From contig JAUSOD010000055.1 in the NCBI GenBank assembly GCA_030656215.1, positions 1 to 64,000 on the forward strand: a stretch of DNA of 64,000 nt, in the 5' to 3' direction. The stretch comes from Azoarcus sp. (GTDB lineage Bacteria; Pseudomonadota; Gammaproteobacteria; Burkholderiales; Rhodocyclaceae). The translations under genes were made by a program, and so were the position numbers. Below are positions 20,873 through 29,594 of the stretch, piece by piece. The notes beneath the pieces were generated by a model. That model searched no databases, was not told the DNA's origin, and saw only the letters and a list, made by a program, of their open reading frames with translations. Numbering within the stretch: position 1 is the first letter of the stretch; every line of letters begins with the position of its first letter.

Positions 20873-22542
20873 TAGCCTCCGATCATTTCAGTATTGGCCG
20901 CACCCGGCGGCACCATGGGATAAACAAACTGTTCGCGGTCAATCGACACGTGGATCAGACATGGCCCCGGCGTCTGCAGAGCCCGGGCCAGCGCCGCACG
21001 CGGATTGCCCTCCTGATCGAGGTCTACCGAGGGGATACCGAAGCCTTCGGCAATCTTCATGAAATCGGGAGCGCCACTGTAGCGAGACGCAAACACGCGC
21101 TTGCCATAGAACAGGTTCTGCTGCTGATACACCAGGCCCAGCGCGTTGTTGTTCATCAACACGATCTTGACGTTGAGCTGCTGCTCGGCCAGCGTGGCCA
21201 GCTCCTGGATGTTCATCATGAAACTGCCGTCACCGGAGAAGCACACGACCGTGCGCTCCGGCGCCGCCAATGCCGCCCCCAGGGCCGCCGGCATGCCGAA
21301 GCCCATCGTGCCCAGCCCGCCGGAGGTCAGCCACTGACGCGGACGGCGGAACGGATAGGCCTGCGCCACCCACATCTGGTGCTGCCCCACGTCGGTCGTG
21401 ATCACCGCGCTGTCATCAAGGGCCGACGCCACCGCGTGGACCAGGCCGTAGTGGCTGCGCGGATTGTCCAGGTCGGGAAACTGCATCGGGAAGCGGCCTT
21501 TGAGGCTCTCGACATGCGACAGCCAGCGCTTGCGCAACTGCACCTTGATCCGGGGCAGCAGCGCCTCGAGAACGTCGGTCACATCCCCGTTGATCGCCAC
21601 ATGGGCATTCTTGATCTTGTGCAACTCGGACGCATCCACGTCGATATGAACAATCTTCGCCTTCGGACAGAACTGCGTTGCCTTGCCCACCGCACGGTCG
21701 TCGAAGCGCGCGCCGACACAAATCAGCAGGTCCGCCTCCTCGAGCACGAAGTTGGTGTAGCGGGCACCGTGCATGCCGAGCATGCCGATCGACAGCGGAT
21801 GATCCATCGGCATCACCCCGAGTGCCATCAAGGTCATCGTGGTCGGCAAACCGGCCTGTTCGGCCAGCGTCACCGCGTGCTGGGCCGCGCCGGAATGCAC
21901 CACGCCGCCACCGAGGTAGAGCACCGGCTGCTCGGCCTCATTGATCATCCGCGCCGCTTCCTCGATCAGCGCCAGCGGCACAACCGGGGCTGCAGCCCGC
22001 ACCGCCACCGGCGGATACTCGTCGAACACGATGACCTGGTTCTGCACGTCCTTGGGCACATCGACCAGCACCGGACCGGGCCGGCCGGACATCGCGATGC
22101 GAAAGGCCTCGGGAATGACTTCAAGCAACTCGTTCACCGAACGCACAAGGAAGTTGTGCTTGGTGATCGGCACCGTCATGCCGTAGATATCGACCTCCTG
22201 GAACGCGTCGGAGCCAATCATCGCCAGGGGAACCTGTCCGGTGATTGCCACCATCGGAATCGAGTCGAGCATCGCGTCTGCGATCGCGGTAACCAGGTTG
22301 GTCGCACCCGGGCCACTGGAGGCAAAACACACTTCGGGGCGACCGGAAACCCGAGCCATGCCCTGGGCCATGAAACCGGCACCCTGTTCGTGACGGGCCA
22401 GCACATGATGGATGATGTCGCTACCCGAAAGTGCGTCATAAAGCGGCAGGATCGCACCGCCAGGAATCCCGGCAATGGTACGTACGCCCTGACGCTCGAG
22501 CAGCCGCAAGATCAATTCGGCGCCGGTCATCTGATTCATCAT
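20872..22542 (-). CDS. ilvB: acetolactate synthase large subunit
   Basis: TPP- and FAD-binding catalytic subunit that makes acetolactate or acetohydroxybutyrate for valine, leucine and isoleucine. The 556-residue protein starts MMNQMTGAELILRLLERQGV. It shows IPGGAILPLYDAL, the catalytic Glu region RHEQGAGFMAQGMAR, and the TPP motif GDGSFMMNIQELATL followed by NNNALGLVYQQQ. AAGGAG stands four bases before the first ATG and seven before the second. The short IlvN partner and the valine leader upstream match the E. coli ilvBN (isozyme I) layout. Confidence 0.95.
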   Translation of the reverse strand: MMNQMTGAELILRLLERQGVRTIAGIPGGAILPLYDALSGSDIIHHVLARHEQGAGFMAQGMARVSGRPEVCFASSGPGATNLVTAIADAMLDSIPMVAITGQVPLAMIGSDAFQEVDIYGMTVPITKHNFLVRSVNELLEVIPEAFRIAMSGRPGPVLVDVPKDVQNQVIVFDEYPPVAVRAAAPVVPLALIEEAARMINEAEQPVLYLGGGVVHSGAAQHAVTLAEQAGLPTTMTLMALGVMPMDHPLSIGMLGMHGARYTNFVLEEADLLICVGARFDDRAVGKATQFCPKAKIVHIDVDASELHKIKNAHVAINGDVTDVLEALLPRIKVQLRKRWLSHVESLKGRFPMQFPDLDNPRSHYGLVHAVASALDDSAVITTDVGQHQMWVAQAYPFRRPRQWLTSGGLGTMGFGMPAALGAALAAPERTVVCFSGDGSFMMNIQELATLAEQQLNVKIVLMNNNALGLVYQQQNLFYGKRVFASRYSGAPDFMKIAEGFGIPSVDLDQEGNPRAALARALQTPGPCLIHVSIDREQFVYPMVPPGAANTEMIGG

Positions 22543-22581
22543 TTTTCTCCTTGAGATTTTGGTGCGGCGTCTTGACCGGCG

Positions 22582-22626
22582 GCACAAAAAACAAACCCCC
22601 GCCGGCGTTGCGCGCCGGCGGGGGTT
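22582..22626 (-). terminator. ilvB attenuator terminator
   Basis: A perfect 14-bp stem (22594-22607 with 22613-22626, loop TTGCG) rich in G+C, followed on the minus strand by TTTGTTTTTTG. It sits between the valine-rich leader peptide and ilvB, 40 bases before the ilvB start. It therefore works as a conditional terminator rather than an end-of-operon signal. Confidence 0.88.
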
Positions 22627-22656
22627 CTGGATTTGGTTTGACTTTTTCCTGACCCG

Positions 22657-22731
22657 CTACGACGCGCGCTTACCTACGCCTACTACGACGCGTACGCTTA
22701 CGACAACGGGAAACAGGGAGAGACGGTTCAT
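22657..22731 (-). CDS. valine-rich ilvBN leader peptide (IvbL-like)
   Basis: A 24-codon open frame from ATG at 22729-22731 to TAG at 22657-22659. It starts MNRLSLF, then contains PVVVSVRVVVGVG: eight Val codons in 13 positions, plus two Leu codons near the start. It ends 30 bases before the stem of the strong terminator ahead of ilvB. This is the layout of attenuation by ribosome stalling at Val codons, as known for E. coli ivbL-ilvBN. I see no good Shine-Dalgarno sequence and no convincing promoter. The rest of the gap up to fadD (22732-22874) holds nothing else I recognise. Confidence 0.88.
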   Translation of the reverse strand: MNRLSLFPVVVSVRVVVGVGKRAS

Positions 22732-22874
22732 GGTCTGGTCAAGTGATTTACGGCCAACATAAAATCATGAATCGGAATCCAATACAAGAACTATTTTCTC
22801 AGATCGCCTGCCATCGCCAGCAAGAACGCCATGGACCAAACCGAAATCCATGCAGCAGCCGTACCCATGCGAAA

Positions 22875-24554
22875 TCAGGATTGCCCAGGCGGCGGTCCTT
22901 CGCGCAACATGCGGCGCAGAATCTTGCCGACGTTGGTCTTGGGCAACTCCTCTCTGAACTCGATCAGGTGAGGCACCTTGTAGCCGGTCAGACTCTCGCG
23001 GCAGAACGCACGCAGATCGGCCTCGGTGAGCGCGGGATCCTTGCGCACCACGAACACCTTCACAGCCTCGCCGCTATGCTCGCTCGGAACACCGATCGCC
23101 GCGACCTCCATCACCCCGGGGTGACTGGCTATCACGTCCTCGACTTCGTTCGGATAAACATTGAAACCGGACACGAGAATCATGTCCTTCTTGCGATCGA
23201 CGATGCGAATGAAGCCCTGCTCATCGATCACCGCGATATCACCAGTGCGGAGAAAACCGTCCGCTGTAAAGGCACGGGCAGTGTCATCCGGCCGGTTCCA
23301 GTAGCCGCGCGTAACCTGGGGCCCACGCACACACAATTCGCCCCGCATGCCCACGGGCTGCTCGACACCATCATCATCGCGAATGCTGATTTCGGTCGAT
23401 GGAACCGGCAGCCCGATTGCATGGTTGAACTCCGGCAGATCCAGCGGATTTATCGTGACTGCAGGCGAGGTCTCGGTAAGCCCATAGGCTTCAATCAGCG
23501 GCAAACCGGTTATTTTTTTCCACTTTTCCGCGACCGCCTGCTGCACCGACATGCCACCACCCAGCGAGATCCTCAGCGCGGAAAAATCGAGCTTGGCAAA
23601 ATCGGGGTTGTTCAGCAACGCGTTGAACAGCGTGTTCACGCCCGTGATCGCCGTGAAACGGTACTTCGCCAGCTCCTTGACGAAGCCGGGAATGTCGCGC
23701 GGGTTGGTGATCAGCACATTGGTGGCGCCGATCTTGAAGAAGGTGAGGCAATTCGCCGTGAGCGAAAAGATGTGATAGAGCGGCAGCGCGGTGATGATCA
23801 CCTCCTCGCCCTCATGCAGGAAAGGCTTGATCCACGCATGCGCCTGCTGCAGGTTGGCCACGATGTTTCCGTGGGTCAGCACTGCGCCCTTGGCAACACC
23901 GGTCGTGCCGCCGGTGTATTGGAGGTAGGCGATATCATCATGTCCCACTTCGACCGGTTTCAGCGTGTGGCGCGAACCTTGACGCAGCACGGCCGCAAAA
24001 TCGACGCTCCCGGAAAGTTGCCACGACGGCACCATCTTCTTGATCCGTCGCACGACAAAATTGACGATCGCAGACTTGGGAAAACCAAGCATCGCACCGA
24101 GGCTGGTTACCACCACATGCTTGAGCGGCAGACGCTGAATCACCTGCTGCAGCGTATGCGCGAAGTTCTCAAGGATGACAATCACTTCGGCACCGGAGTC
24201 TTTCAACTGGTGCTCGAGCTCGCGGGCGGTGTACAGCGGATTGACGTTCACGACCGTATAACCCGCACGCAGGGCGCCGAACATCGCCACCGGGTACTGC
24301 AGCAAATTGGGCATCATCAACGCAACGCGCGTGCCGACCGGCAAGCCAAGCTCGCACTGCAGGTAGGCCGCAAATTGCGCTGAAAGCCGATCCAGCTCCG
24401 CATAGGTAATCGACTTGCCCATGCACACAAAGGCGGTGTTTTCACCAAATTTGCGTACGCTTTGCTCGAACAGATCGCCCAAGGAGCTGAACTCATGCAC
24501 GTCCACCTCGGCGGGCACGCCGGCCGGGTAGTTCTTCAGCCAGATTTTTTCCAC
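22875..24554 (-). CDS. fadD: long-chain fatty acid-CoA ligase
   Basis: ATP-dependent activation of long-chain fatty acids for beta-oxidation and phospholipid use. The 559-residue ANL-superfamily protein has the P-loop [16 protein letters not shown] (from residue 213), the A5-type motif YGLTETSP, and the RTGDIAV and VGKILRR regions. The start is GTG at 24554 (then [17 protein letters not shown], the usual FadD N-terminus) with AGGAGG five bases upstream. It lies alone between the ilv leader and the CBS gene. Confidence 0.94.
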   Translation of the reverse strand: MEKIWLKNYPAGVPAEVDVHEFSSLGDLFEQSVRKFGENTAFVCMGKSITYAELDRLSAQFAAYLQCELGLPVGTRVALMMPNLLQYPVAMFGALRAGYTVVNVNPLYTARELEHQLKDSGAEVIVILENFAHTLQQVIQRLPLKHVVVTSLGAMLGFPKSAIVNFVVRRIKKMVPSWQLSGSVDFAAVLRQGSRHTLKPVEVGHDDIAYLQYTGGTTGVAKGAVLTHGNIVANLQQAHAWIKPFLHEGEEVIITALPLYHIFSLTANCLTFFKIGATNVLITNPRDIPGFVKELAKYRFTAITGVNTLFNALLNNPDFAKLDFSALRISLGGGMSVQQAVAEKWKKITGLPLIEAYGLTETSPAVTINPLDLPEFNHAIGLPVPSTEISIRDDDGVEQPVGMRGELCVRGPQVTRGYWNRPDDTARAFTADGFLRTGDIAVIDEQGFIRIVDRKKDMILVSGFNVYPNEVEDVIASHPGVMEVAAIGVPSEHSGEAVKVFVVRKDPALTEADLRAFCRESLTGYKVPHLIEFREELPKTNVGKILRRMLREGPPPGQS

Positions 24555-24743
24555 GTTGTCTCCTCCTGTTGTTGGAAAAAGCATCGGCGCGACACTGTCA
24601 CGCGGACCCGCCCTCCCGAGGCGCCAGACGGTGTAATGCGTCTGTTTCCAACACTGGGTCTCCCGTCTTGTTGCGGGCATCGACCCAATTCAGCACGTAG
24701 ATTGCGGCTCCGGCACACCGCTCACAACATCACGAGGCGCGCG

Positions 24744-25193
24744 TCAGCCGCCTGCTTCTTCGGCCGGCCAGTTCCGAATATAGTTCTTGAGCATACGATT
24801 CTCGAAACTCTGCTCCTCGAGCACCGCCTTGGCCACATCATGGAAGCTGACCACACCAAGCAACGTGGCGCCGTCCATCACCGGCAGATAGCGCTGGTGA
24901 TGGTCGACCATCAACCGGCGCAACTCATCCATCTCCATATTCGGCGCGGCAATCATCGGTCCACCAAGCATTGCCTGATCCACCGTGAGTCCCTCCCACC
25001 CGCCACCGCCCTTGTGCACTGCCTGGAGCACCTCGCGAAAGGTCAGCATCCCGGTCATGTGGCCCCTGTCGAAAACCACCAGCGAGCCGACATCCTGCTC
25101 GGTCATGATCGTCACCGCTTCGGCCAGACTCTTGTTCGGTGCAATGGTGTAGAGCACCTTGCCCTTGATCGCGAGAATCTCGCTCACCAGCAT
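24744..25193 (-). CDS. CBS-domain-pair protein
   Basis: A 149-residue protein made of two CBS motifs: MLVSEILAIKGK through GMLTFREVLQAV, and the second with VDHHQRYLPVMDGATLLGVVSFHDVAKAV. Such stand-alone pairs usually bind adenosine nucleotides and act as energy-sensing regulators. The partner is unknown. The start at 25193 has GGGGA seven bases upstream. Confidence 0.85.
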   Translation of the reverse strand: MLVSEILAIKGKVLYTIAPNKSLAEAVTIMTEQDVGSLVVFDRGHMTGMLTFREVLQAVHKGGGGWEGLTVDQAMLGGPMIAAPNMEMDELRRLMVDHHQRYLPVMDGATLLGVVSFHDVAKAVLEEQSFENRMLKNYIRNWPAEEAGG

Positions 25194-25289
25194 GATATTT
25201 CCCCGGATGTATTGATGTAGTTTGAGGCCAGGCCTCATCTTAGTGCATTGCCGGACACGCTGAAAGCACGCCCCGCATCACCCAGCCGA

Positions 25290-25613
25290 TCAGCGCTGCA
25301 GTTGGTCGAGCTTGTCCTTGACCTTTGCCCATTCGTCCGCATCGGGCAGAGCCTCCTTACTCTCGACGATGGGCTTCCACTGCTTCGACAACTCGGCATT
25401 CAGGGCGATGAACGATTCCTGACCGGCAGGTACGTCATCCTCGGCAAATATCGCCTCGACCGGACATTCGGCCACACACAGGGTACAGTCGATACATTCG
25501 TCGGGATCGATGACCAGGAAGTTCGGTCCCTCGCGAAAACAGTCGACCGGACACACATCCACGCAGTCGGTATATTTGCACCGCACACAGGCTTCGGTTA
25601 CAACATAGGTCAT
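25290..25613 (-). CDS. fdxA: 7Fe ferredoxin (3Fe-4S / 4Fe-4S)
   Basis: A 107-residue ferredoxin with cysteines C9, C12, C17, C21, C25 and C40, C43, C46, C50 in the [21 protein letters not shown] and [12 protein letters not shown] motifs. This is the Azotobacter FdI/FdxA type, with a C-terminal tail of about 50 residues. It could donate electrons to several oxidoreductases. The ferredoxin-type 2-oxoacid oxidoreductase 20 kb away is one possible partner, but nothing here proves it. It is divergent from trxA across a 282-base gap. Confidence 0.92.
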   Translation of the reverse strand: MTYVVTEACVRCKYTDCVDVCPVDCFREGPNFLVIDPDECIDCTLCVAECPVEAIFAEDDVPAGQESFIALNAELSKQWKPIVESKEALPDADEWAKVKDKLDQLQR

Positions 25614-25744
25614 TGCGTCACTCTCACTTAAAAGGGCCCCGCCCCGCAACAAGGGCAGTGAAGCCAACAGCCCGCAATATAGTCCAGCTATTTGCTTTTT
25701 CGCCACGTTAACTCAGTTTTTGCCGGTTCCACCCAGATAACTCC

Positions 25745-25773
25745 TTGACGTGGCGGACTGCATCGCATAAGTT
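25745..25773 (+). promoter_or_regulatory. candidate trxA promoter
   Basis: TTGACG and TAAGTT are separated by 17 bases, about 120 bases upstream of the trxA start. The -35 box is good and the -10 box is poor. The remainder of the gap (25614-25895) shows no other gene. No transcript evidence. Confidence 0.35.
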
Positions 25774-25895
25774 TCAGGCAGATTTCCTCCGGACACATCT
25801 CCTGTGCCCGGCAGAACGGGTCCAGCCGACCGTTCTTCTCTCACGCTGTACGCTAAAGCAGTACGCAAAACCTCTCCCCCCTGATGCGAGGAATC

Positions 25896-26222
25896 ATGAG
25901 CGAGCATATTCATTACGTGACCGATGGCAACTTCGAGTCCGAAGTGCTTCAGTCCCAAACGCCGGTACTCGTCGACTACTGGGCAGAATGGTGCGGTCCC
26001 TGCAAGATGATTGCGCCGATTCTGGACGAAGTCGCCAAGGACTACGCAGGCAAGCTTAAGGTCGCAAAACTCAACATCGATGAAAACCAGGAAACACCGG
26101 CTAAATACGGTATTCGTGGCATTCCCACCCTGATGCTGTTCAAGGGTGGCAACATCGAGGCGACCAAAGTGGGCGCCCTTTCAAAATCTCAACTGACCGC
26201 CTTCATTGACAGCAACATCTAA
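25896..26222 (+). CDS. trxA: thioredoxin 1
   Basis: A 108-residue thioredoxin with the active site WCGPC (Trp32-Cys36) and the cis-proline in GIPTLMLF. It reduces protein disulfides in the cytoplasm. The ATG at 25896 (MSEHIHYV) with GAGG just upstream gives the standard length; a second ATG 12 bases earlier is less likely. It is followed, with overlap, by rho, as in many proteobacteria. Confidence 0.95.
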   Translation: MSEHIHYVTDGNFESEVLQSQTPVLVDYWAEWCGPCKMIAPILDEVAKDYAGKLKVAKLNIDENQETPAKYGIRGIPTLMLFKGGNIEATKVGALSKSQLTAFIDSNI

Positions 26223-27651
26223 GCCGGAAACCGCTCCGGCCCGTTCTCGCGGTGCAACGCGCGCCCGCCGCCGGGGCCCCCGGCATCGCGACGGTAATCC
26301 CCCCAATGCCACTCCGCCCGACGACGATCTGCTTGATACGGAATCGTCAGAAGAGGCGGTTCCGTCCACCACGTCTGACGTTCCGGCGCTTCACCTTTCC
26401 GAGCTCAAGGCACTGCACGTCAGTGAACTGCTCGAGATGGCTGTCGCAAACGACATCGACGGCGCCAACCGGCTACGAAAGCAGGAGCTGGTTTTTGCCC
26501 TGCTGAAAAACCGCGCCCGCAAGGGCGAGCCGATCTGCGGCGATGGCGCACTCGAAGTACTGCCCGACGGCTTCGGCTTCCTGCGCTCGCCAGACACCTC
26601 TTACCTGGCCGGCACCGACGACATCTACGTGTCGCCGTCACAGATCCGCCGTTTCAACCTGCGTACCGGCGACACCATTGAGGGCGAGATCCGCACCCCC
26701 AAGGACGGTGAGCGCTACTTCGCGCTGGTCAAGTTCGACAAGATCAATGGCCGCCCACCGGAAGAGTGCAAGAGCAAGATCCTGTTCGAGAACCTGACGC
26801 CGCTGCATCCGCAGGAGGTATTCAAGCTCGAGCGCGAGATTCGCGGTGAGGAAAACATCACCAGCCGGATCATCGACATGATCGCGCCGATCGGCAAGGG
26901 TCAGCGCGGCCTGCTGGTCGCACCGCCCAAGACCGGTAAGACGGTGATGCTGCAGCACATCGCACATGCCATCACGACCAACCACCCAGACGTGGAACTG
27001 ATCGTGCTGCTGATCGACGAGCGGCCGGAAGAAGTCACCGAGATGCAGCGCTCGGTAAAGGGCGAGGTTGTTGCCTCCACCTTCGACGAGCCCGCCTCGC
27101 GCCACGTCCAGGTTGCCGAAATGGTGATCGAGAAGGCAAAGCGCCTGACCGAGCACAAGAAGGATGTCGTCATCCTGCTCGACTCGCTGACCCGCCTCGC
27201 ACGCGCCTACAACACCGTGGTACCGGCCTCTGGCAAGGTGCTCACAGGTGGTGTCGATGCCAATGCCTTGCAGAAGCCGAAGCGCTTCTTTGGCGCTGCG
27301 CGCAATATCGAAGAAGGCGGTTCGCTGACGATCATTGCCACCGCTCTGATCGACACCGGCAGCCGGATGGATGACGTCATCTACGAGGAGTTCAAGGGCA
27401 CCGGCAACATGGAACTGCACCTTGATCGCCGCATGGCAGAGAAGCGCGTGTATCCGGCCATCAACGTGAATCGCTCCGGCACCCGGCGCGAAGAACTGCT
27501 GATGAAACCGGACATCCTGCAAAAGGTCTGGGTACTGCGCAAGCTCCTGTACGGCATGGACGACATCGATGCAATGGAATTCCTGCTCGACAAGGTCAAG
27601 GCGACCAAGAGCAATGCAGAGTTCTTCGACGCAATGCGTTCGAACCGCTGA
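26206..27651 (+). CDS. rho: transcription termination factor Rho
   Basis: Hexameric RNA-dependent helicase that ends transcription. The conserved part begins at about residue 62 ([17 protein letters not shown]). It has the RNA-binding CSD with [12 protein letters not shown], the P-loop PPKTGKT (residues 240-246) and the Q/R-loop segments. The core start seen in other species is a CTT codon here, so it cannot begin there. The only upstream start in frame is TTG at 26206, inside trxA, because TGA lies at 26194. This gives 481 residues with about 60 Arg/Pro-rich then acidic residues in front of the core. There is no clear Shine-Dalgarno sequence, so coupling to trxA is likely. Confidence 0.93.
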   Translation: MTATSKPETAPARSRGATRARRRGPRHRDGNPPNATPPDDDLLDTESSEEAVPSTTSDVPALHLSELKALHVSELLEMAVANDIDGANRLRKQELVFALLKNRARKGEPICGDGALEVLPDGFGFLRSPDTSYLAGTDDIYVSPSQIRRFNLRTGDTIEGEIRTPKDGERYFALVKFDKINGRPPEECKSKILFENLTPLHPQEVFKLEREIRGEENITSRIIDMIAPIGKGQRGLLVAPPKTGKTVMLQHIAHAITTNHPDVELIVLLIDERPEEVTEMQRSVKGEVVASTFDEPASRHVQVAEMVIEKAKRLTEHKKDVVILLDSLTRLARAYNTVVPASGKVLTGGVDANALQKPKRFFGAARNIEEGGSLTIIATALIDTGSRMDDVIYEEFKGTGNMELHLDRRMAEKRVYPAINVNRSGTRREELLMKPDILQKVWVLRKLLYGMDDIDAMEFLLDKVKATKSNAEFFDAMRSNR

Positions 27652-27670
27652 AAGCCACACCGCAGCACAG

Positions 27671-27708
27671 CAACAAAAAAGCCACCGCTCGCGGTGGCTT
27701 TTTTGTTG
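27671..27708 (+). terminator. bidirectional terminator after rho
   Basis: Stem GCCACCGC / GCGGTGGC with an AAAAAA / TTTTTT extension on the two sides. It lies 20 bases after the rho stop and just before the end of the convergent 3-hydroxybutyryl-CoA dehydrogenase gene, so it can serve both strands. Confidence 0.9.
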
Positions 27709-27721
27709 TAGCCATTGTCGA

Positions 27722-28576
27722 TTACTTGTTGTAGTCGAAGAAGCCCTTGCCAACCTTGCGACCCAGATAACCCGCCTCCACCATTTCCACCAGCAATGGC
27801 GCCGGACGGTACTTGGGGTCCTTGAAGCCTTCAAACAAGACCTGCATTACCGCCAACTCCACATCCAGACCGATCATGTCGCACAAGGCGAGCGGTCCGA
27901 TCGGGTGATTGCAGCCAAGCTTCATCGCCTCGTCAATTTCGGCAGCGGTCGCCAGCCCCTCCCCCAGCGCAAACACGGCCTCGTTGATCATCGGACATAG
28001 CATCCGATTGACCACGAAGCCCGGACTGTTACGCACCTGGACCGGCGTCTTGCCAATCGCTTTCGCCACCGCATCCACGGCAGCATAGGTCTCGTCAGAG
28101 GTCTGCAAACCCCGTATCAGCTCCACCAGCGCCATCATCGGCACCGGATTGAAGAAGTGCATGCCGATCATGCAATCCGCGCGGGACGTCGAAGCCGCGA
28201 GCTTGGTAATCGAGATCGAGGAGGTATTGCTCGCCAGCAAGGCACCGGGCTTGGCCACCGCATCGAGTTGCGCAAATATCTTCAGCTTGAGATCAAGATT
28301 TTCGGTTGCCGCCTCAATGATCAGATCGCAATCAGCCAGCGCCCCAAGATCCGTCGAAACAGAGACTCTTGCCATCGCCTCGTCTTTCTGAGCGGTGGAG
28401 ATCTTCTCCTTCTTGATCAGTCGGTCCAGACTACCGGAAATCGTTCCCAGCCCGCGCTGCAGCGCAGCCTCGGCAACGTCCGTCATAACCACCGCAAAGC
28501 CTGCAGCCGCGAAGGCCTGGACAATGCCGTTTCCCATCGTGCCTGCGCCAACAACGCCGATTTTGCTGATACCCAT
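27722..28576 (-). CDS. hbd: 3-hydroxybutyryl-CoA dehydrogenase
   Basis: NAD(P)-dependent oxidation of (S)-3-hydroxyacyl-CoA. The 284-residue protein has the N-terminal Rossmann motif GAGTMGNGI, the catalytic region [13 protein letters not shown] and the C-terminal [14 protein letters not shown]. It is the short-chain (Hbd/PaaH) type without a crotonase domain. It could serve PHB or butyrate turnover, or aromatic degradation (PaaH); the lone position does not decide. The start at 28576 follows the family N-terminus [10 protein letters not shown]. Confidence 0.93.
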   Translation of the reverse strand: MGISKIGVVGAGTMGNGIVQAFAAAGFAVVMTDVAEAALQRGLGTISGSLDRLIKKEKISTAQKDEAMARVSVSTDLGALADCDLIIEAATENLDLKLKIFAQLDAVAKPGALLASNTSSISITKLAASTSRADCMIGMHFFNPVPMMALVELIRGLQTSDETYAAVDAVAKAIGKTPVQVRNSPGFVVNRMLCPMINEAVFALGEGLATAAEIDEAMKLGCNHPIGPLALCDMIGLDVELAVMQVLFEGFKDPKYRPAPLLVEMVEAGYLGRKVGKGFFDYNK

Positions 28577-28701
28577 GTGCCACTGTCTCCTTAAGAACGA
28601 CCATGTTCCGCTGGCGGCATCTCCATACCGTTGCGTATGGCCGCAAATGTAGCGCATCACACCATGGAATGCCAGCCTCCGACCGGAACGCAGACGACGA
28701 A

Positions 28702-28737
28702 AAGCACAAAGGGAATCCGAGGATTCCCTTTGTGCTT
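28702..28737 (-). terminator. terminator of the tRNA cluster
   Basis: A perfect 17-bp stem (AAGCACAAAGGGAATCC with its complement, 2-base loop) 7 bases beyond the last tRNA-Asp on the minus strand. It is followed by TTCGTCG, so the T-run is weak, but the stem is very strong. Confidence 0.75.
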
Positions 28738-28743
28738 GATGGT

Positions 28744-28820
28744 TGGCGGAGTGGACGGGACTCGAACCCGCGACCCCCGGCGTGACAGGCCGGTATTCTA
28801 ACCAACTGAACTACCACTCC
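28744..28820 (-). tRNA. tRNA-Asp (GTC), copy 2
   Basis: 77 nt including encoded CCA. Acceptor stem GGAGTGG / CCACTCC, discriminator G, anticodon loop CTGTCAC with anticodon GTC, and GGTTCGAGTCC T arm. Last gene of the second Ala-Glu-Asp triplet; identical by eye to the copy at 29154. Confidence 0.97.
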
Positions 28821-28887
28821 ACGCTAACTGTTACCGGCTGTGCTGCTGCCGGCCCAAGCTGATCACGCTGAATCAACCTGCCTTGTC

Positions 28888-28963
28888 TGGCGTCCCCACG
28901 GGGATTCGAACCCCGGTACTTACCGTGAAAGGGTAATGTCCTAGGCCTCTAGACGATGGGGAC
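28888..28963 (-). tRNA. tRNA-Glu (TTC), copy 2
   Basis: 76 nt including CCA. Begins GTCCCCATCGTCTAGAGG, anticodon loop CTTTCAC with TTC, and T arm GGGGTTCGAATCCCC. Middle gene of the second triplet. Confidence 0.97.
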
Positions 28964-28984
28964 ATCGGTACTGCAAAACTTGTT

Positions 28985-29060
<76 letters not shown>

Positions 29061-29074
29061 ACATCAAGCCGGCG

Positions 29075-29103
29075 ATTATAGCGTCTGAACAAGCTCACCG
29101 CAA
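29075..29103 (-). promoter_or_regulatory. promoter of second tRNA triplet
   Basis: On the minus strand TTGCGG, 17 bases, then TATAAT, ending 14 bases before tRNA-Ala at 29060. It is followed by a GC-rich discriminator (CGCCGG), typical of stable-RNA promoters under stringent control. Confidence 0.75.
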
Positions 29104-29125
29104 TCATTCCGGATCTTCCGGAATC

Positions 29126-29146
29126 TGCAGGACAAAAAATCCTGCA
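29126..29146 (-). terminator. hairpin after first tRNA triplet
   Basis: Stem TGCAGGA / TCCTGCA with a seven-base T-rich loop, 7 bases beyond tRNA-Asp at 29154. A second small palindrome (CCGGATCTTCCGG, 29109-29121) follows. It may be a weak terminator or a processing signal. Confidence 0.45.
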
Positions 29147-29153
29147 CTAAAAC

Positions 29154-29230
29154 TGGCGGAGTGGACGGGACTCGAACCCGCGACCCCCGGCGTGACAGGC
29201 CGGTATTCTAACCAACTGAACTACCACTCC
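29154..29230 (-). tRNA. tRNA-Asp (GTC), copy 1
   Basis: 77 nt with encoded CCA and the same body as the copy at 28744 (anticodon GTC, acceptor GGAGTGG / CCACTCC). Last gene of the first triplet in transcription order. Confidence 0.97.
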
Positions 29231-29291
29231 GCAAAACCTGCCCGGCATTGCTGCCGGTTCGCATGCTGCTGCACAAGCATGCTTGAATTCC

Positions 29292-29367
29292 TGGCGTCCC
29301 CACGGGGATTCGAACCCCGGTACTTACCGTGAAAGGGTAATGTCCTAGGCCTCTAGACGATGGGGAC
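29292..29367 (-). tRNA. tRNA-Glu (TTC), copy 1
   Basis: 76 nt with CCA and anticodon TTC; matches the copy at 28888. Confidence 0.97.
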
Positions 29368-29393
29368 CCTGATATTGCCTTTACTACTTTCGT

Positions 29394-29469
<76 letters not shown>

Positions 29470-29484
29470 TTCGAAAGAGCGCGC

Positions 29485-29513
29485 ATTATAGGGGGCGGAT
29501 GTACCCTTGTAAA
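29485..29513 (-). promoter_or_regulatory. promoter of first tRNA triplet
   Basis: On the minus strand TTTACA, 17 bases, TATAAT: one mismatch from consensus at -35 and none at -10. It is followed by GCGCGC, a stringent-control-type discriminator. The -10 box ends 15 bases before tRNA-Ala. Confidence 0.88.
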
Positions 29514-29594
29514 GCACTTGAAACCAAACTTCTGCTCATGCTCGTCCAAAGTCGGTGGCGACAGTGTTCCAGCAGCATAAACCAGGCTATCTGC

